64,000 nt of DNA. Source: Xanthomonas arboricola (GTDB lineage Bacteria; Pseudomonadota; Gammaproteobacteria; Xanthomonadales; Xanthomonadaceae). The DNA lies in NCBI RefSeq assembly GCF_002940665.1, contig NZ_MIGY01000002.1, forward strand, positions 124,001 through 188,000. The letters are read 5' to 3'. A program made the translations under genes and the position numbers. The notes under the pieces are model-generated. The model ran no database searches. It saw nothing but the letters and a program-made list of their open reading frames with translations, and was not told where the DNA came from. Of this stretch, positions 55,573 to 64,000 are shown piece after piece (position 1 is the stretch's first letter; every line of letters begins with the position of its first letter).

Positions 55573-57434
55573 AGACCAGCAGCGTCTGGCGCGCGAGCGC
55601 ATTGAGTGTGCTGATTGCAGCCGGTCTGTGCGGTACCGCAGTGCAGGCGCAGGCCGCAGCGCCCGCGGCCACCACGCAAGACAGTGCAGCGGCACGCTTT
55701 AAGGCGTTGTACACGCGCGAATGGCGCTGGCGCCAGGCGCAACTGTCCGGCGCGGTGGATGAAGACAACCAGGCCACCCAGGACAGGCAGTCCGACCATC
55801 TGCCCAAGGTCGATGTGGCCACGCAAGACCTGCGCACCGCGTACTGGCAACAGGCGTTGAAGGAACTGGATGCGATTCCGGCAGCGCAGTTGCCGGCCGA
55901 AGATCAGGTGAGCTACCAGGTCTACCGGCAGCAGCTGCTGGTGCTGCTGGACCAGCAGCATTTTCGCGCCTGGGAAATGCCGTTCAACAGCGACTCGGCG
56001 TTCTGGAGCGACCTGGGCTTCAGCGCCGAGGCCAAGCTGCGTACGCGCGAGGACTACCAGCGCTATCTGAAGATGCTGGCCGATATCCCGCGCTATTTCG
56101 CCGAGCACACCGACAATATGCGCGCCGGCCTGGCGCGGGGTTTCAGCCAGCCCCGGGTGACCCTGACCGGGCGCGACCAGTCCATCGCCGACGTGGTGCA
56201 GGCCAAGGGCGAGGCCAATCCGTTCTATGCACCGTTCAAGCAGATGCCGGCCACGCTGCCTGCCGATGTGCAGGCGCAATTGCGCCAGCAGGCAGTCAAC
56301 ACCATCGATACGCAGGTGCTGCCGGCCTACGCGAACTTGTTGGACTTCATCCGCAACGAGTACCAGCCGCGCGCGCGCGCCACGCTGGCCGGCGAAGCCT
56401 TGCCGGACGGGCAGGCGTATTACCGCGCGCAGATCCGCGAGTTCACCACGTTGGAGTTGAGCCCGGAGCAGATCCACCGGATCGGTCTGCAGGAAGTGGC
56501 CAAGCTACGCACGCAGATGGATCAGACCATCGCCGCCAGCGGCTTCAAGGCGCCGGCGGGGCAGGCGATGTTTCCGGCCTTCCTGCAGTTCCTGCGCAGC
56601 GACCCGCAGTTCTATGCCAAGACGCCGGAGCAGTTGCTCAAGCAGGCCGCCTGGATCGCCAAGCGCGTGGACGCCAAAGTGGGCGATTACATCGGCCGGC
56701 TGCCGCGCCGGCGCTTCGCGATCGAGCCGGTACCGCCGGAGCTGGCGCCGTTCTACACCGGCGGGCGCGGTGGCCCGGGCATCTATCTGGTCAACACCTA
56801 CAACCTGCCGTCGCGGCCGCTGTACAACCTGACCGCGTTGACGCTGCACGAGTCCTCCCCTGGCCACGCGCTGCAGATGCCGCTGGCGGCAGAGGCGCAG
56901 GGGCTGCCGGAGTTTCGCCGCTACGCCTACATCTCTGCCTATGGCGAAGGCTGGGCCCTGTATTCGGAGTACCTGGGCCAGGAAATGGGCATGTACGACA
57001 CGCCCTATGACCGCTTCGGCTATCTCACCTACCAGATGTGGCGCGCCTGCCGCCTGGTGATCGACACCGGCATCCACCACAAGGGCTGGACGCGCGCGCA
57101 GGCGCAGGCCTATCTGCGCGACAACACCGCCTTGAGCGAGCACGAGGTCACCACCGAGGTGGACCGCTACATTGCCTGGCCGGGGCAGGCGTTGTCGTAT
57201 TACCTGGGCGAGCTGAAGATCCTGCAGCTGCGGCGCAAGGCCGAAACCGTCCTGGGCGAAAAATTCGACCTGCGCCATTTCCACGATGCGGTGCTGCAGA
57301 CCGGCTCGGTGCCACTGCCGGTGCTGGAGGCGCGCATCGACCGGTTCATCGCCGACGGTGGGGTCTCGCCGTATGCCGCCGAAGATGCTGCCGCATCGGC
57401 GGCAGCAGCGGCCAAGGCCTCTGCCAGCGACTGA
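55569..57434 (+). CDS. Second DUF885 protein, exported, altered motif
   Basis: The 621-residue protein has a type I signal peptide (cleavage near AQA-A, about residue 29) and a full DUF885 domain. Its core motif reads LHESSPGHALQ, keeping HExxPGH but with Ala where its neighbour has a second His; the later YGEGWALYSEYLG is kept. It ends in an Ala-rich tail. It is a tandem paralogue of the gene before it, probably periplasmic instead of lipid-anchored. Activity is likely but may differ in specificity. Confidence 0.9.
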   Translation: MKTSSVWRASALSVLIAAGLCGTAVQAQAAAPAATTQDSAAARFKALYTREWRWRQAQLSGAVDEDNQATQDRQSDHLPKVDVATQDLRTAYWQQALKELDAIPAAQLPAEDQVSYQVYRQQLLVLLDQQHFRAWEMPFNSDSAFWSDLGFSAEAKLRTREDYQRYLKMLADIPRYFAEHTDNMRAGLARGFSQPRVTLTGRDQSIADVVQAKGEANPFYAPFKQMPATLPADVQAQLRQQAVNTIDTQVLPAYANLLDFIRNEYQPRARATLAGEALPDGQAYYRAQIREFTTLELSPEQIHRIGLQEVAKLRTQMDQTIAASGFKAPAGQAMFPAFLQFLRSDPQFYAKTPEQLLKQAAWIAKRVDAKVGDYIGRLPRRRFAIEPVPPELAPFYTGGRGGPGIYLVNTYNLPSRPLYNLTALTLHESSPGHALQMPLAAEAQGLPEFRRYAYISAYGEGWALYSEYLGQEMGMYDTPYDRFGYLTYQMWRACRLVIDTGIHHKGWTRAQAQAYLRDNTALSEHEVTTEVDRYIAWPGQALSYYLGELKILQLRRKAETVLGEKFDLRHFHDAVLQTGSVPLPVLEARIDRFIADGGVSPYAAEDAAASAAAAAKASASD

Positions 57435-57499
57435 TCCAGGACGCAACCCGCCGACGTTCTTCGCAACACCAACCCGCTATCCACGCTTCGGGGCGACCA

Positions 57500-59086
57500 A
57501 TGACCACACACGGTGCGACCACGCAAGGCAAGTTCCACAAGCGGCTCAGCCTGACCGACCTGACCTTTATCGGGCTGGGTTCGATCTTCGGGTCTGGCTG
57601 GTTGTTCTCGGCCAGCCACGTCTCTTCCATCGCCGGACCGGCCGGCATCCTGTCGTGGATCCTCGGCGGCATCGCGGTGCTGCTGCTCGGCCTGGTGTAC
57701 TGCGAACTCGGCGCCGCGCTGCCACGCGCCGGTGGTGTGGTGCGCTACCCGGAGTATTCGCATGGCGCCTTGCTGGGGGCGTTGACCGGCTTCATCACCC
57801 TGATCGCGTTTTCCAGCCTGATCGCGATCGAGGTGGAAGCGGCGCGCCAGTATGCGGCGGCATGGTTTCCGGTGCTCAATCAGCCAAACGGCGGCCATCC
57901 CAGTGTGTGGGGCTGGTTGGTGCAACTGGCCTTGCTGGTGCTGTTCTTCCTGCTCAACTATTTCAGCGTCAAGACCTTCGCGCTGGCCAACAACATCGTC
58001 AGCATCTTCAAGTTTCTGGTGCCGATCCTGGTGATCGTGCTGCTGATGAAGCACTTCAATCCGGGCAACCTGAGCGTGCACGGGTTCGCGCCCGCGGGCA
58101 TGGCCGGGGTGGAGGCGGCGATCTCCGCCGGCGGCATCATCTTTGCCTACCTGGGCCTGACCCCGATCGTGTCGGTGGCCAGCGAGGTGCGCGACCCGCA
58201 ACGCAATATCCCGATCGCCCTGATCCTGTCGGTGGCCTTGTCCACGGTGATCTACGTGCTGCTGCAGCTGGCGTTCCTGGGCAGCATTCCGGCTGCGCAA
58301 CTGGCACCGGGCTGGAGCGGTATCGACAAGGTGTTTGCACTGCCGTATCACGACATCGCGCTGGCGTTGGGAATGGCGTGGCTGGCAGCGCTGGTGATCT
58401 GCGATGCGATGGTCTCGCCCAGCGGCACCGGCAACATCTACATGAATGCCACCCCGCGCGTGGTGTACGGCTGGGCGCGCAGCGGCGGGTTTTTGCCGGT
58501 GCTGACGCGGGTGGATCCGCAATCGGGCATTCCGCGCCCGGCATTGTGGTTGAGCCTGGGCTTGTCGATCTTCTGGACGCTGCCATTTCCTTCGTGGGAG
58601 ACCCTGATCGGCGTGGTGTCGGCCGCCCTGGTGCTGAGCTACGCGGTGGCGCCGGTGACGGTGGCGGCGTTGCGCCGCAGTGCGCCGGACTTGCCGCGGC
58701 CGTTTCGCGTCCGGGGCCTTGCCGTGCTGGGGCCGCTGTCGTTCATGGTCGCCGCCTTGATCGTCTATTGGTCGACCTGGCCCACCTTGTCGTGGTTGCT
58801 CGGCCTGCAGGTGGTCGCGTTCGCGCTGTATGTGCTGTATCGCCTGCCATCGCGCCAGGGCAGGGCACGCCTGTTGCGCCAGGTGCGCGCATCGCTGTGG
58901 TTGATCGTGTTCTTCGTGCTGGTGATGGCGGTGTCCTGTGCCGGCACATTCGGCGGTCACGGTTGGATCGCGCATCCGTTCGACACCTTGAGCGTGGCGG
59001 TGATTGCATTCTTCATCTATCACTGGGGCGCGCGTAGCGGCTTGCGCAGCGACGAACTGGCGTTGGAGGAGGACGATGGCGAGTGA
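57500..59086 (+). CDS. APC-family amino-acid permease
   Basis: The 528-residue membrane protein has about 14 helices and the APC helix-1 pattern LTFIGLGSIFGSGWLFSA. Homologues include aspartate- or other amino-acid-proton symporters. In this location, between secreted peptidases, it would import amino acids or dipeptides released from peptides. Hydroxyproline is a candidate substrate only by context. It overlaps the next gene by 11 bases. Confidence 0.9.
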   Translation: MTTHGATTQGKFHKRLSLTDLTFIGLGSIFGSGWLFSASHVSSIAGPAGILSWILGGIAVLLLGLVYCELGAALPRAGGVVRYPEYSHGALLGALTGFITLIAFSSLIAIEVEAARQYAAAWFPVLNQPNGGHPSVWGWLVQLALLVLFFLLNYFSVKTFALANNIVSIFKFLVPILVIVLLMKHFNPGNLSVHGFAPAGMAGVEAAISAGGIIFAYLGLTPIVSVASEVRDPQRNIPIALILSVALSTVIYVLLQLAFLGSIPAAQLAPGWSGIDKVFALPYHDIALALGMAWLAALVICDAMVSPSGTGNIYMNATPRVVYGWARSGGFLPVLTRVDPQSGIPRPALWLSLGLSIFWTLPFPSWETLIGVVSAALVLSYAVAPVTVAALRRSAPDLPRPFRVRGLAVLGPLSFMVAALIVYWSTWPTLSWLLGLQVVAFALYVLYRLPSRQGRARLLRQVRASLWLIVFFVLVMAVSCAGTFGGHGWIAHPFDTLSVAVIAFFIYHWGARSGLRSDELALEEDDGE

Positions 59087-61424
59087 GCTGCGCCGCGGCG
59101 CGGGTGCCTCGCGCTGGTTGCGTGGCTGCTTGAATGGATTGGCTGCGTGCAGCGTATTGCTGTCGACTGCGGCACAGGCCGCGCCAGGCGTGGCCGATTA
59201 CCAACGCGCGCTGGGCTTGCGCGCGCAATGGAGCACGCTGACCGAGAACGTGGCCTGGCCGGCGCAATGGCAGGACAACGGCACGTTCTACTACCGCAAG
59301 ACGGTGCCGGGCGGATTCGCCTTTGTCCGTAGGGATGTCGCCACGCTGCAGAGAACGCCCGCGTTCGACCAGCAGCGCGTGGCGCAGGCGTTGAGTGCAG
59401 CGACCAGCACGCCCTATACCGCGTTGCAATTGCCATTCGAGCGCTTTGCCTATGCGCCGGACGGCGAGCGCAGCGACGGAGCGATTCGCTTCGCGCTTGG
59501 CGAAGCGCCCTGGCGTTGCAGCCTGACGGACTACCGCTGCGCCCGCGATGACGCCGCTGCACAGCAGCGTCCACGCGGCTTCGGTGTGGTGCGCGACCCT
59601 GCGGTGCCAGCCGACAATACGCCACGCCGTTCGCCCGATGGCCGCTGGGAGGCGCTCGCCGATGGCTGGAACCTGCTGCTGCGTCGCGTTGCCGATGGAC
59701 AACTGACCCGGCTCAGCGACGATGGACGTGCAGACGATTACTTCGACCCGGAGAGCATCGCCTGGTCGCCGGACTCGCAGCGGCTGGCGGTGTATCGCGT
59801 GCGTCCCGGGTTTGCCCGCCGCGTCACCCGCGTGGAAGCGGCGCCTGCAGACGGCGGCCAGCCACGCGTGCATACCCAGCTGTACCCCAAGCCCGGCGAT
59901 GCGGTGGATGTGGAGCGGCCGGTGCTGTTCGCCGTGGACGGCACACGCCGCGAGGTGGACACCGCCTTGTTCGCCAATCCGTACGCGTTGTCGCCGCTGC
60001 AGTGGCGCAGCGATGGCCGCAGTGTGCGCTTCGACTACGTGCAACGTGGCTTTCAGCGCATGCGGGTGATCGCGGTGGATGCGCAGAGCGGTCGCGCGCA
60101 CGTGGCGGTCGGCGAAGATACGCGCACCTTCGTCTACGCCGACCGCAGTTTTGGGCATGACGTGGATGGGCGCGGCGATGAGTTGCTGTGGATCTCCGAA
60201 CGCGACGGCTGGCGGCACCTGTACCTGGTCGATGGCCGCAGCGGCAGGTTCAAGCGGCAGCTCACGCGCGGGCCGTGGATCGTGCGCGATGTGCTGCGCG
60301 TGGACGACGCGCAGCGGCGCATCTGGTTCACCGCCAGCGGCATGGATGCGGGCAAGGACCCGTACTACCGGCAGCTGTACAGCGTGGATTTCGACGGCCG
60401 CGGGTTGACCCGGCTGACCCACAGCGATGCCGATCACGATGTGGCGATCGCAGACGATGGCCGGCATTACGTCGATGTCTACTCGCGCCCGGACCTGGCC
60501 CCGGTGATGGAGCTGCACAGCATCGATGGCCGGCTGCTGCAGCAGGTGGAGCAGGGCAACATCGACAGGTTGCTGACCGCCGGCTGGCGCGCGCCGGAGA
60601 CCTTCGTGGCCAAGGGCCGCGACGGGCGCACCGATATCTGGGGCATGGTGGTGCGCCCACGCGATTACGACCCGCACAAGAAGTATCCGGTGATCGAGAA
60701 CATCTACGCCGGCCCGCACGATTCCTTTGTGCCCAAGACGTTCTGGCCGTTCGGCTATCACTCCGCTGGCGACAAGCAGATCGGCATGCAGGCGCAGGCG
60801 GATCTGGGCTTTATTGTGGTGATGATCGACGGCATGGGCACCGCCAACCGCTCCAAGGCCTTCCATGATGTGGCGTGGAAGAACCTGGGTGATTCCGGGT
60901 TTGCCGATCGCATCGCCTGGCACCGTGCGTTGGCGGCCAGGGACCCTTCCTACGACATCGGCCGGGTCGGCATCTATGGCGCCTCGGCCGGCGGGCAGAG
61001 CACGCTGGGCGCGCTCGAACGCCATCCGGACTTCTACAAGGTGGGTGTGGCGTTTGCCGGTTGCTACGACAACCGCATGGACAAGATCAGCTGGAACGAG
61101 CAGTGGATGGGCTGGCCGGTGGATGCCGGCTATGCGCAGGCCTCGGGCGTGGTCAATGCGTCCAAGTTGCAGGGCGACCTGCTGCTGATCGTCGGCGAGC
61201 AGGACAGCAATGTGGACCCGGCCTCCACCGCGCAGGTGGTCGATGCGCTGATCAAGGCCGGCAAGGACTTCGAGCTGCTCAACGTGCCTGGTGGCGAGCA
61301 TTCGGTAGGCCGTTCCAGCGGCCCGATCGACTATGTGCAGCGTCGCCAGTACGACTTCTTCGTGCGCCATCTGCGCGACGAACCCACGCCGCATTGGAAT
61401 TCATTACCGTCGGAGGCGCGATGA
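59076..61424 (+). CDS. S9 family dipeptidyl peptidase IV-like
   Basis: The 782-residue protein has a signal peptide (cleavage near AQA-AP), a DPP-IV N-terminal beta-propeller and a C-terminal alpha/beta hydrolase. The triad is visible: Ser in GIYGASAGGQS, Asp in VGEQDSNVDP and His in VPGGEHSVGR. DPP-IV enzymes remove Xaa-Pro dipeptides from peptide N-termini, which fits proline- and hydroxyproline-rich substrates. TTGGAGGAGG precedes the ATG at 59076, and the gene overlaps its neighbours on both sides. Confidence 0.92.
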   Translation: MASELRRGAGASRWLRGCLNGLAACSVLLSTAAQAAPGVADYQRALGLRAQWSTLTENVAWPAQWQDNGTFYYRKTVPGGFAFVRRDVATLQRTPAFDQQRVAQALSAATSTPYTALQLPFERFAYAPDGERSDGAIRFALGEAPWRCSLTDYRCARDDAAAQQRPRGFGVVRDPAVPADNTPRRSPDGRWEALADGWNLLLRRVADGQLTRLSDDGRADDYFDPESIAWSPDSQRLAVYRVRPGFARRVTRVEAAPADGGQPRVHTQLYPKPGDAVDVERPVLFAVDGTRREVDTALFANPYALSPLQWRSDGRSVRFDYVQRGFQRMRVIAVDAQSGRAHVAVGEDTRTFVYADRSFGHDVDGRGDELLWISERDGWRHLYLVDGRSGRFKRQLTRGPWIVRDVLRVDDAQRRIWFTASGMDAGKDPYYRQLYSVDFDGRGLTRLTHSDADHDVAIADDGRHYVDVYSRPDLAPVMELHSIDGRLLQQVEQGNIDRLLTAGWRAPETFVAKGRDGRTDIWGMVVRPRDYDPHKKYPVIENIYAGPHDSFVPKTFWPFGYHSAGDKQIGMQAQADLGFIVVMIDGMGTANRSKAFHDVAWKNLGDSGFADRIAWHRALAARDPSYDIGRVGIYGASAGGQSTLGALERHPDFYKVGVAFAGCYDNRMDKISWNEQWMGWPVDAGYAQASGVVNASKLQGDLLLIVGEQDSNVDPASTAQVVDALIKAGKDFELLNVPGGEHSVGRSSGPIDYVQRRQYDFFVRHLRDEPTPHWNSLPSEAR

Positions 61425-63061
61425 TGCGTTTGCTTGCCCTGAAGATGCCGCGGCCGCGCGGCCGCATCGCAACCCTGCTGTGGTCGCTGGCGGTGCTGGC
61501 CGGCTGTGTGCCGCTGCTGGCCAGCGCGGAAGAGTTGCCGCGCTTGGTCACCCAGAATGGCCGCCATGCGCTGTTCGTCGATGGCGCGCCGTACACCGTG
61601 CTGGCCGCGCAGCTGCACAATTCCAGCGCCTGGCCGGCGGTGCTGCCGAAGGCGCTGGACGAGGTAGTCGCCCTGCATGCCAACACAGTGGAAGCGCCGG
61701 TGTACTGGGAGCAGTTCGAGCCGGCGCCCGGGCACTTTGATACCACCAACGTGGATGCCCTGATTGCCGGCGCGCGCAAGCGCGGCCTGCGCGTGGCCCT
61801 GCTGTGGTTCGGCAGCTGGAAGAACGGCCAGATGCATTACGTGCCGGAGTGGATCAAGCGCGACGACGCCACGTACCCGCGCATGCGCGATGCCAATGGC
61901 GAGCCGGTGGATGTGCTGTCGCCGCATGTGGCCGCCAACGTGCAGGCCGATGCGCGTGCCTTCACCGCATTGATGCAGCACCTGCGCAAGGTCGATGGCG
62001 ACCGCCACACGGTGATCCTGGTACAGGTGGAAAACGAGCCCGGCGCGATCGGCACGGTGCGCGACCATGGCCCGGCCGGCGAGGCCGCGTTCGCGCAACC
62101 GGTGCCCGCTACGATCGCGCAGGCGCTGGGCAAACCGCAGGGCAGCTGGCAGCAACTGTTCGGTGCAGAAGCTGCCGAAGCCTTCAACGCGCATGCGACG
62201 GCGGCGTATATCGAACAGGTGGCCGCGGCCGGCAAGCGCGCATATCCGCTGCCGCTCTACGTCAACACCTGGCTGCGCTACAAGGGTAAGCGCTATCCGG
62301 GCCTGGATTATCCGTCCGGCGGTGCGACGGTGAATGTGTTCGCGCTCTGGCGCGCGGCCACGCCGTCGATCGACTTCATCGGTACCGATATCTATACCAA
62401 CGACTACAACGAATACACCAAGGTCATCGGCCAGTATGCGCGGCCGGACAACCCGGCCTGGGTCTCGGAGACCGGCTTCGAGGCGGCCACCGCGCCGTAT
62501 CTGTTCCATGTACTGGGGCAGGGCGGGATCGGCTTTTCGGTGTTCGGCATGGATGGCAACCAGGACAGCCAGGCCAACCGCGACGCGATCGCCGCGCACG
62601 CCGCCAACTTCAAACTGCTGGCGCCGCTGCAGCGCGTGATCGCCCAGGCCGCCTTCGACGGCCGGCTGCAGGCGGTGGCCGAACAGCCCGGCGCGCCGCA
62701 ACGCACGCTGCGCTTCGGCGATTGGCAGGCCAAGGTGTCGTTCGGTGCGCCGATGTGGGGCGATGCGCCGGCGATCCTGCCCGGCAACGAGGACCACGCC
62801 GGCCGGCTGCTGGTGGCGCAGTTGGGGCCGGAGGAGTTCCTGGTCACCGGCATGGCCGCGCGGATTGAATTTTTCCGCGAGGCGGCCGATACCCGTCATG
62901 GACAACTGTTGCGGGTGGAACAGGGGCGGTACGTGGACGGGCGTTGGCAAGTCGAAAGACAGCTCAACGGCGACCAGACCGACTACGGGCTCAACGTCGG
63001 GCGGGTGGATGCGGCGGGCGAGGTGCCGGTGGTGTTGCGCGTGCGGGTAGGCACCTATTGA
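61421..63061 (+). CDS. GH35 beta-galactosidase (DUF5597 C-terminal domain)
   Basis: The 546-residue secreted protein has a signal sequence (with a possible lipobox LAGC at Cys 29, or cleavage after ASA) and a TIM-barrel GH35/GH42-like domain. The acid/base Glu is in VQVENEPGAIG and the nucleophile Glu in WVSETGFE. The C-terminal DUF5597 domain covers about the last 140 residues. It would remove beta-galactose, for example from plant arabinogalactan side chains. It overlaps the peptidase gene by 4 bases, so the two are made together. Confidence 0.92.
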   Translation: MMRLLALKMPRPRGRIATLLWSLAVLAGCVPLLASAEELPRLVTQNGRHALFVDGAPYTVLAAQLHNSSAWPAVLPKALDEVVALHANTVEAPVYWEQFEPAPGHFDTTNVDALIAGARKRGLRVALLWFGSWKNGQMHYVPEWIKRDDATYPRMRDANGEPVDVLSPHVAANVQADARAFTALMQHLRKVDGDRHTVILVQVENEPGAIGTVRDHGPAGEAAFAQPVPATIAQALGKPQGSWQQLFGAEAAEAFNAHATAAYIEQVAAAGKRAYPLPLYVNTWLRYKGKRYPGLDYPSGGATVNVFALWRAATPSIDFIGTDIYTNDYNEYTKVIGQYARPDNPAWVSETGFEAATAPYLFHVLGQGGIGFSVFGMDGNQDSQANRDAIAAHAANFKLLAPLQRVIAQAAFDGRLQAVAEQPGAPQRTLRFGDWQAKVSFGAPMWGDAPAILPGNEDHAGRLLVAQLGPEEFLVTGMAARIEFFREAADTRHGQLLRVEQGRYVDGRWQVERQLNGDQTDYGLNVGRVDAAGEVPVVLRVRVGTY

Positions 63062-63291
63062 GCCTGCGTCAGACCGCTGCGCGGCCTGGAGGCGGGCGTA
63101 ATCGGAATCGGCGGGTGGGACACGTCATTGCGGTTCCTGTCAGCTGGTTCCAACTCGTGAGAAACGCTCGCCACGCGCCTCGGTAGGCGTAAGAACGACA
63201 GCAGTGCGGCGCGATTGCCGGCAACGATTGTGTTGATTGGTTGGTAAACAAACGTCATTGGTTATTTCTCAGTTTCTGCGCCGGAGCCACC

Positions 63292-63588
63292 ATGAGTGTC
63301 AGCAGTATCGCCAGTTCCGGAATGCAGGTCGCCGCGCTGCGTCAGCAGGTGGCCGCCAGCAATGTGGCACGCCAGCCGGTGGACGGCAGTCCACGTCAGG
63401 CCGTTGCAGCCAGTACGCAGGCCAATGCCGGCGTGGCGGCCAGCGTGGTCGATGCCGCCTCCGATCCATCGGCACCTGCCACCGATCTGGTCGAAGGCCT
63501 CTCGGCACGCAACGACTTCCAGGCCAACGCCACTGCACTACGGCGCTCCGACGAGATGCTGGGCAGCTTGCTGGATGTGCTGACCTGA
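63292..63588 (+). CDS. Small protein resembling the N-terminus of flagellar rod proteins
   Basis: The 98-residue protein begins MSVSSIASSGMQVAALRQQVAASNVAR, close in pattern to the conserved N-terminal helix of FlgC/FlgG rod proteins, and ends RRSDEMLGSLLDVL, like the C-terminal helix of those proteins. The whole middle domain is missing, and no other flagellar gene is near. It could be exported and pair its two end helices. It may be a stand-alone accessory protein or a degenerate copy. CGGAG precedes the start. Confidence 0.75.
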   Translation: MSVSSIASSGMQVAALRQQVAASNVARQPVDGSPRQAVAASTQANAGVAASVVDAASDPSAPATDLVEGLSARNDFQANATALRRSDEMLGSLLDVLT

Positions 63589-64000
63589 GAGTCTGGATTG
63601 GACGAAGGCCGGTTGTCGATCTGTTGCATTAGGTGCACGGCCTTCGCCTTGATGCCGCACCTGGCTGCACCTGAAACCGGACTCACGTTCTGCATTTCGT
63701 GGAGTCAGCGAATTGATGGCTGCTGCTTATGCCGGTGTCGATAGACGACTCGATAGTGCGCTTGTCTTGGCTGCGGGTTTTTAGGGCAGTGCGGATAGAG
63801 CGCAAGCGTGGAACGGCTGGCTTCTTGGCTGGCTGCAGGGCCCTTGCCCACCCACCACCGCAGGACACGCCGCAAGTACGTCCATGTAGGCTCTTACGCG
63901 GCATCCATGCCGCGTAAGGTCCCGCGACGGTGGGCAGCCAAGGACCCGTCGAGATGGTCGGTGTGCATGGCTCAGTAAAACAATCAGCACACTGTCTGGT
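63589..64000. repeat. Right-end intergenic DNA with inverted repeats
   Basis: No credible gene lies in the last 412 bases. A 9-base inverted repeat (63603-63611 with 63638-63646) follows the flagellar-like gene. Further right, a perfect 12-base hairpin (63893-63904 with 63907-63918, loop CC) sits in a segment (about 63840-63990) that I suspect is a dispersed Xanthomonas intergenic repeat. Confidence 0.5.

Noticed and set aside
59013-61394. A 793-codon minus-strand frame opposite the DPP-IV-like gene
   Set aside because: The plus-strand frame has signal peptide, triad and domain structure; the antisense frame has none.
63781-63990. A 69-codon minus-strand frame at the right end
   Set aside because: It lies within the suspected intergenic repeat and has no motif or convincing ribosome-binding site.

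Overview
The window is about 64 kb of high-GC gammaproteobacterial chromosome from a Xanthomonas species. The main evidence is a complete xanthan gum cluster (gumB to gumM, then gumN, gumO and gumP) lying downstream of thrS-infC-rpmI-rplT-pheS-pheT-ihfA-merR and a tRNA-Pro, a gene order typical of this genus. The species cannot be fixed from the sequence alone. Nearly all bases are used. Genes are packed with 1-23 base overlaps, and no insertion sequence, prophage or CRISPR array is visible.

Layout. (1) Positions 1-8940 are housekeeping genes: a truncated LacI-family regulator, then thrS, infC (rare AUC start), rpmI, rplT, pheS, pheT, ihfA, a MerR-type regulator and tRNA-Pro(GGG) with its own terminator. 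(2) Positions 9413-23450 are the gum operon. GumD, GumM, GumH, GumK and GumI build the lipid-linked pentasaccharide, GumF, GumG and GumL decorate it, GumJ flips it, and GumE, GumC and GumB polymerise and export it. A small DUF985 cupin gene and gumN follow. (3) Positions 25194-31045 are a separate, tightly overlapping six-gene operon: gumO (KASIII-like), gumP (metallo-beta-lactamase fold), an extended SDR, a GT2/GT21-like glycosyltransferase, a small alpha/beta-hydrolase-like protein and a GT1 glycosyltransferase. It looks like an uncharacterised lipid or glycolipid pathway, not part of xanthan synthesis.

(4) Positions 31182-45898 are mixed chromosomal genes: dxs, an HNH nuclease, a tandem REP array with an exact 97 bp period, an acyl-CoA dehydrogenase, an LEA2-like lipoprotein, a lipocalin, tRNA-Phe, a methyltransferase, a LOV-histidine kinase-receiver photoreceptor, yggX, mutY, a small Cys-containing protein, ftsY and a PAS-AraC regulator. 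(5) Positions 46059-63061 hold a hydroxyproline catabolic cluster: epimerase, three-subunit D-hydroxyproline dehydrogenase, deaminase, ketoglutarate semialdehyde dehydrogenase and Xaa-Pro peptidase. It runs on into two DUF885 peptidases, an amino-acid permease, a DPP-IV-like peptidase and a GH35 beta-galactosidase. Together these could take apart plant hydroxyproline-rich glycoproteins and feed the hydroxyproline to 2-oxoglutarate. (6) The right end has a 98-residue protein resembling the N-terminus of flagellar rod proteins, and repeat-like intergenic DNA.

Many long open frames on the opposite strand are shadows caused by the high third-position GC and are not annotated.
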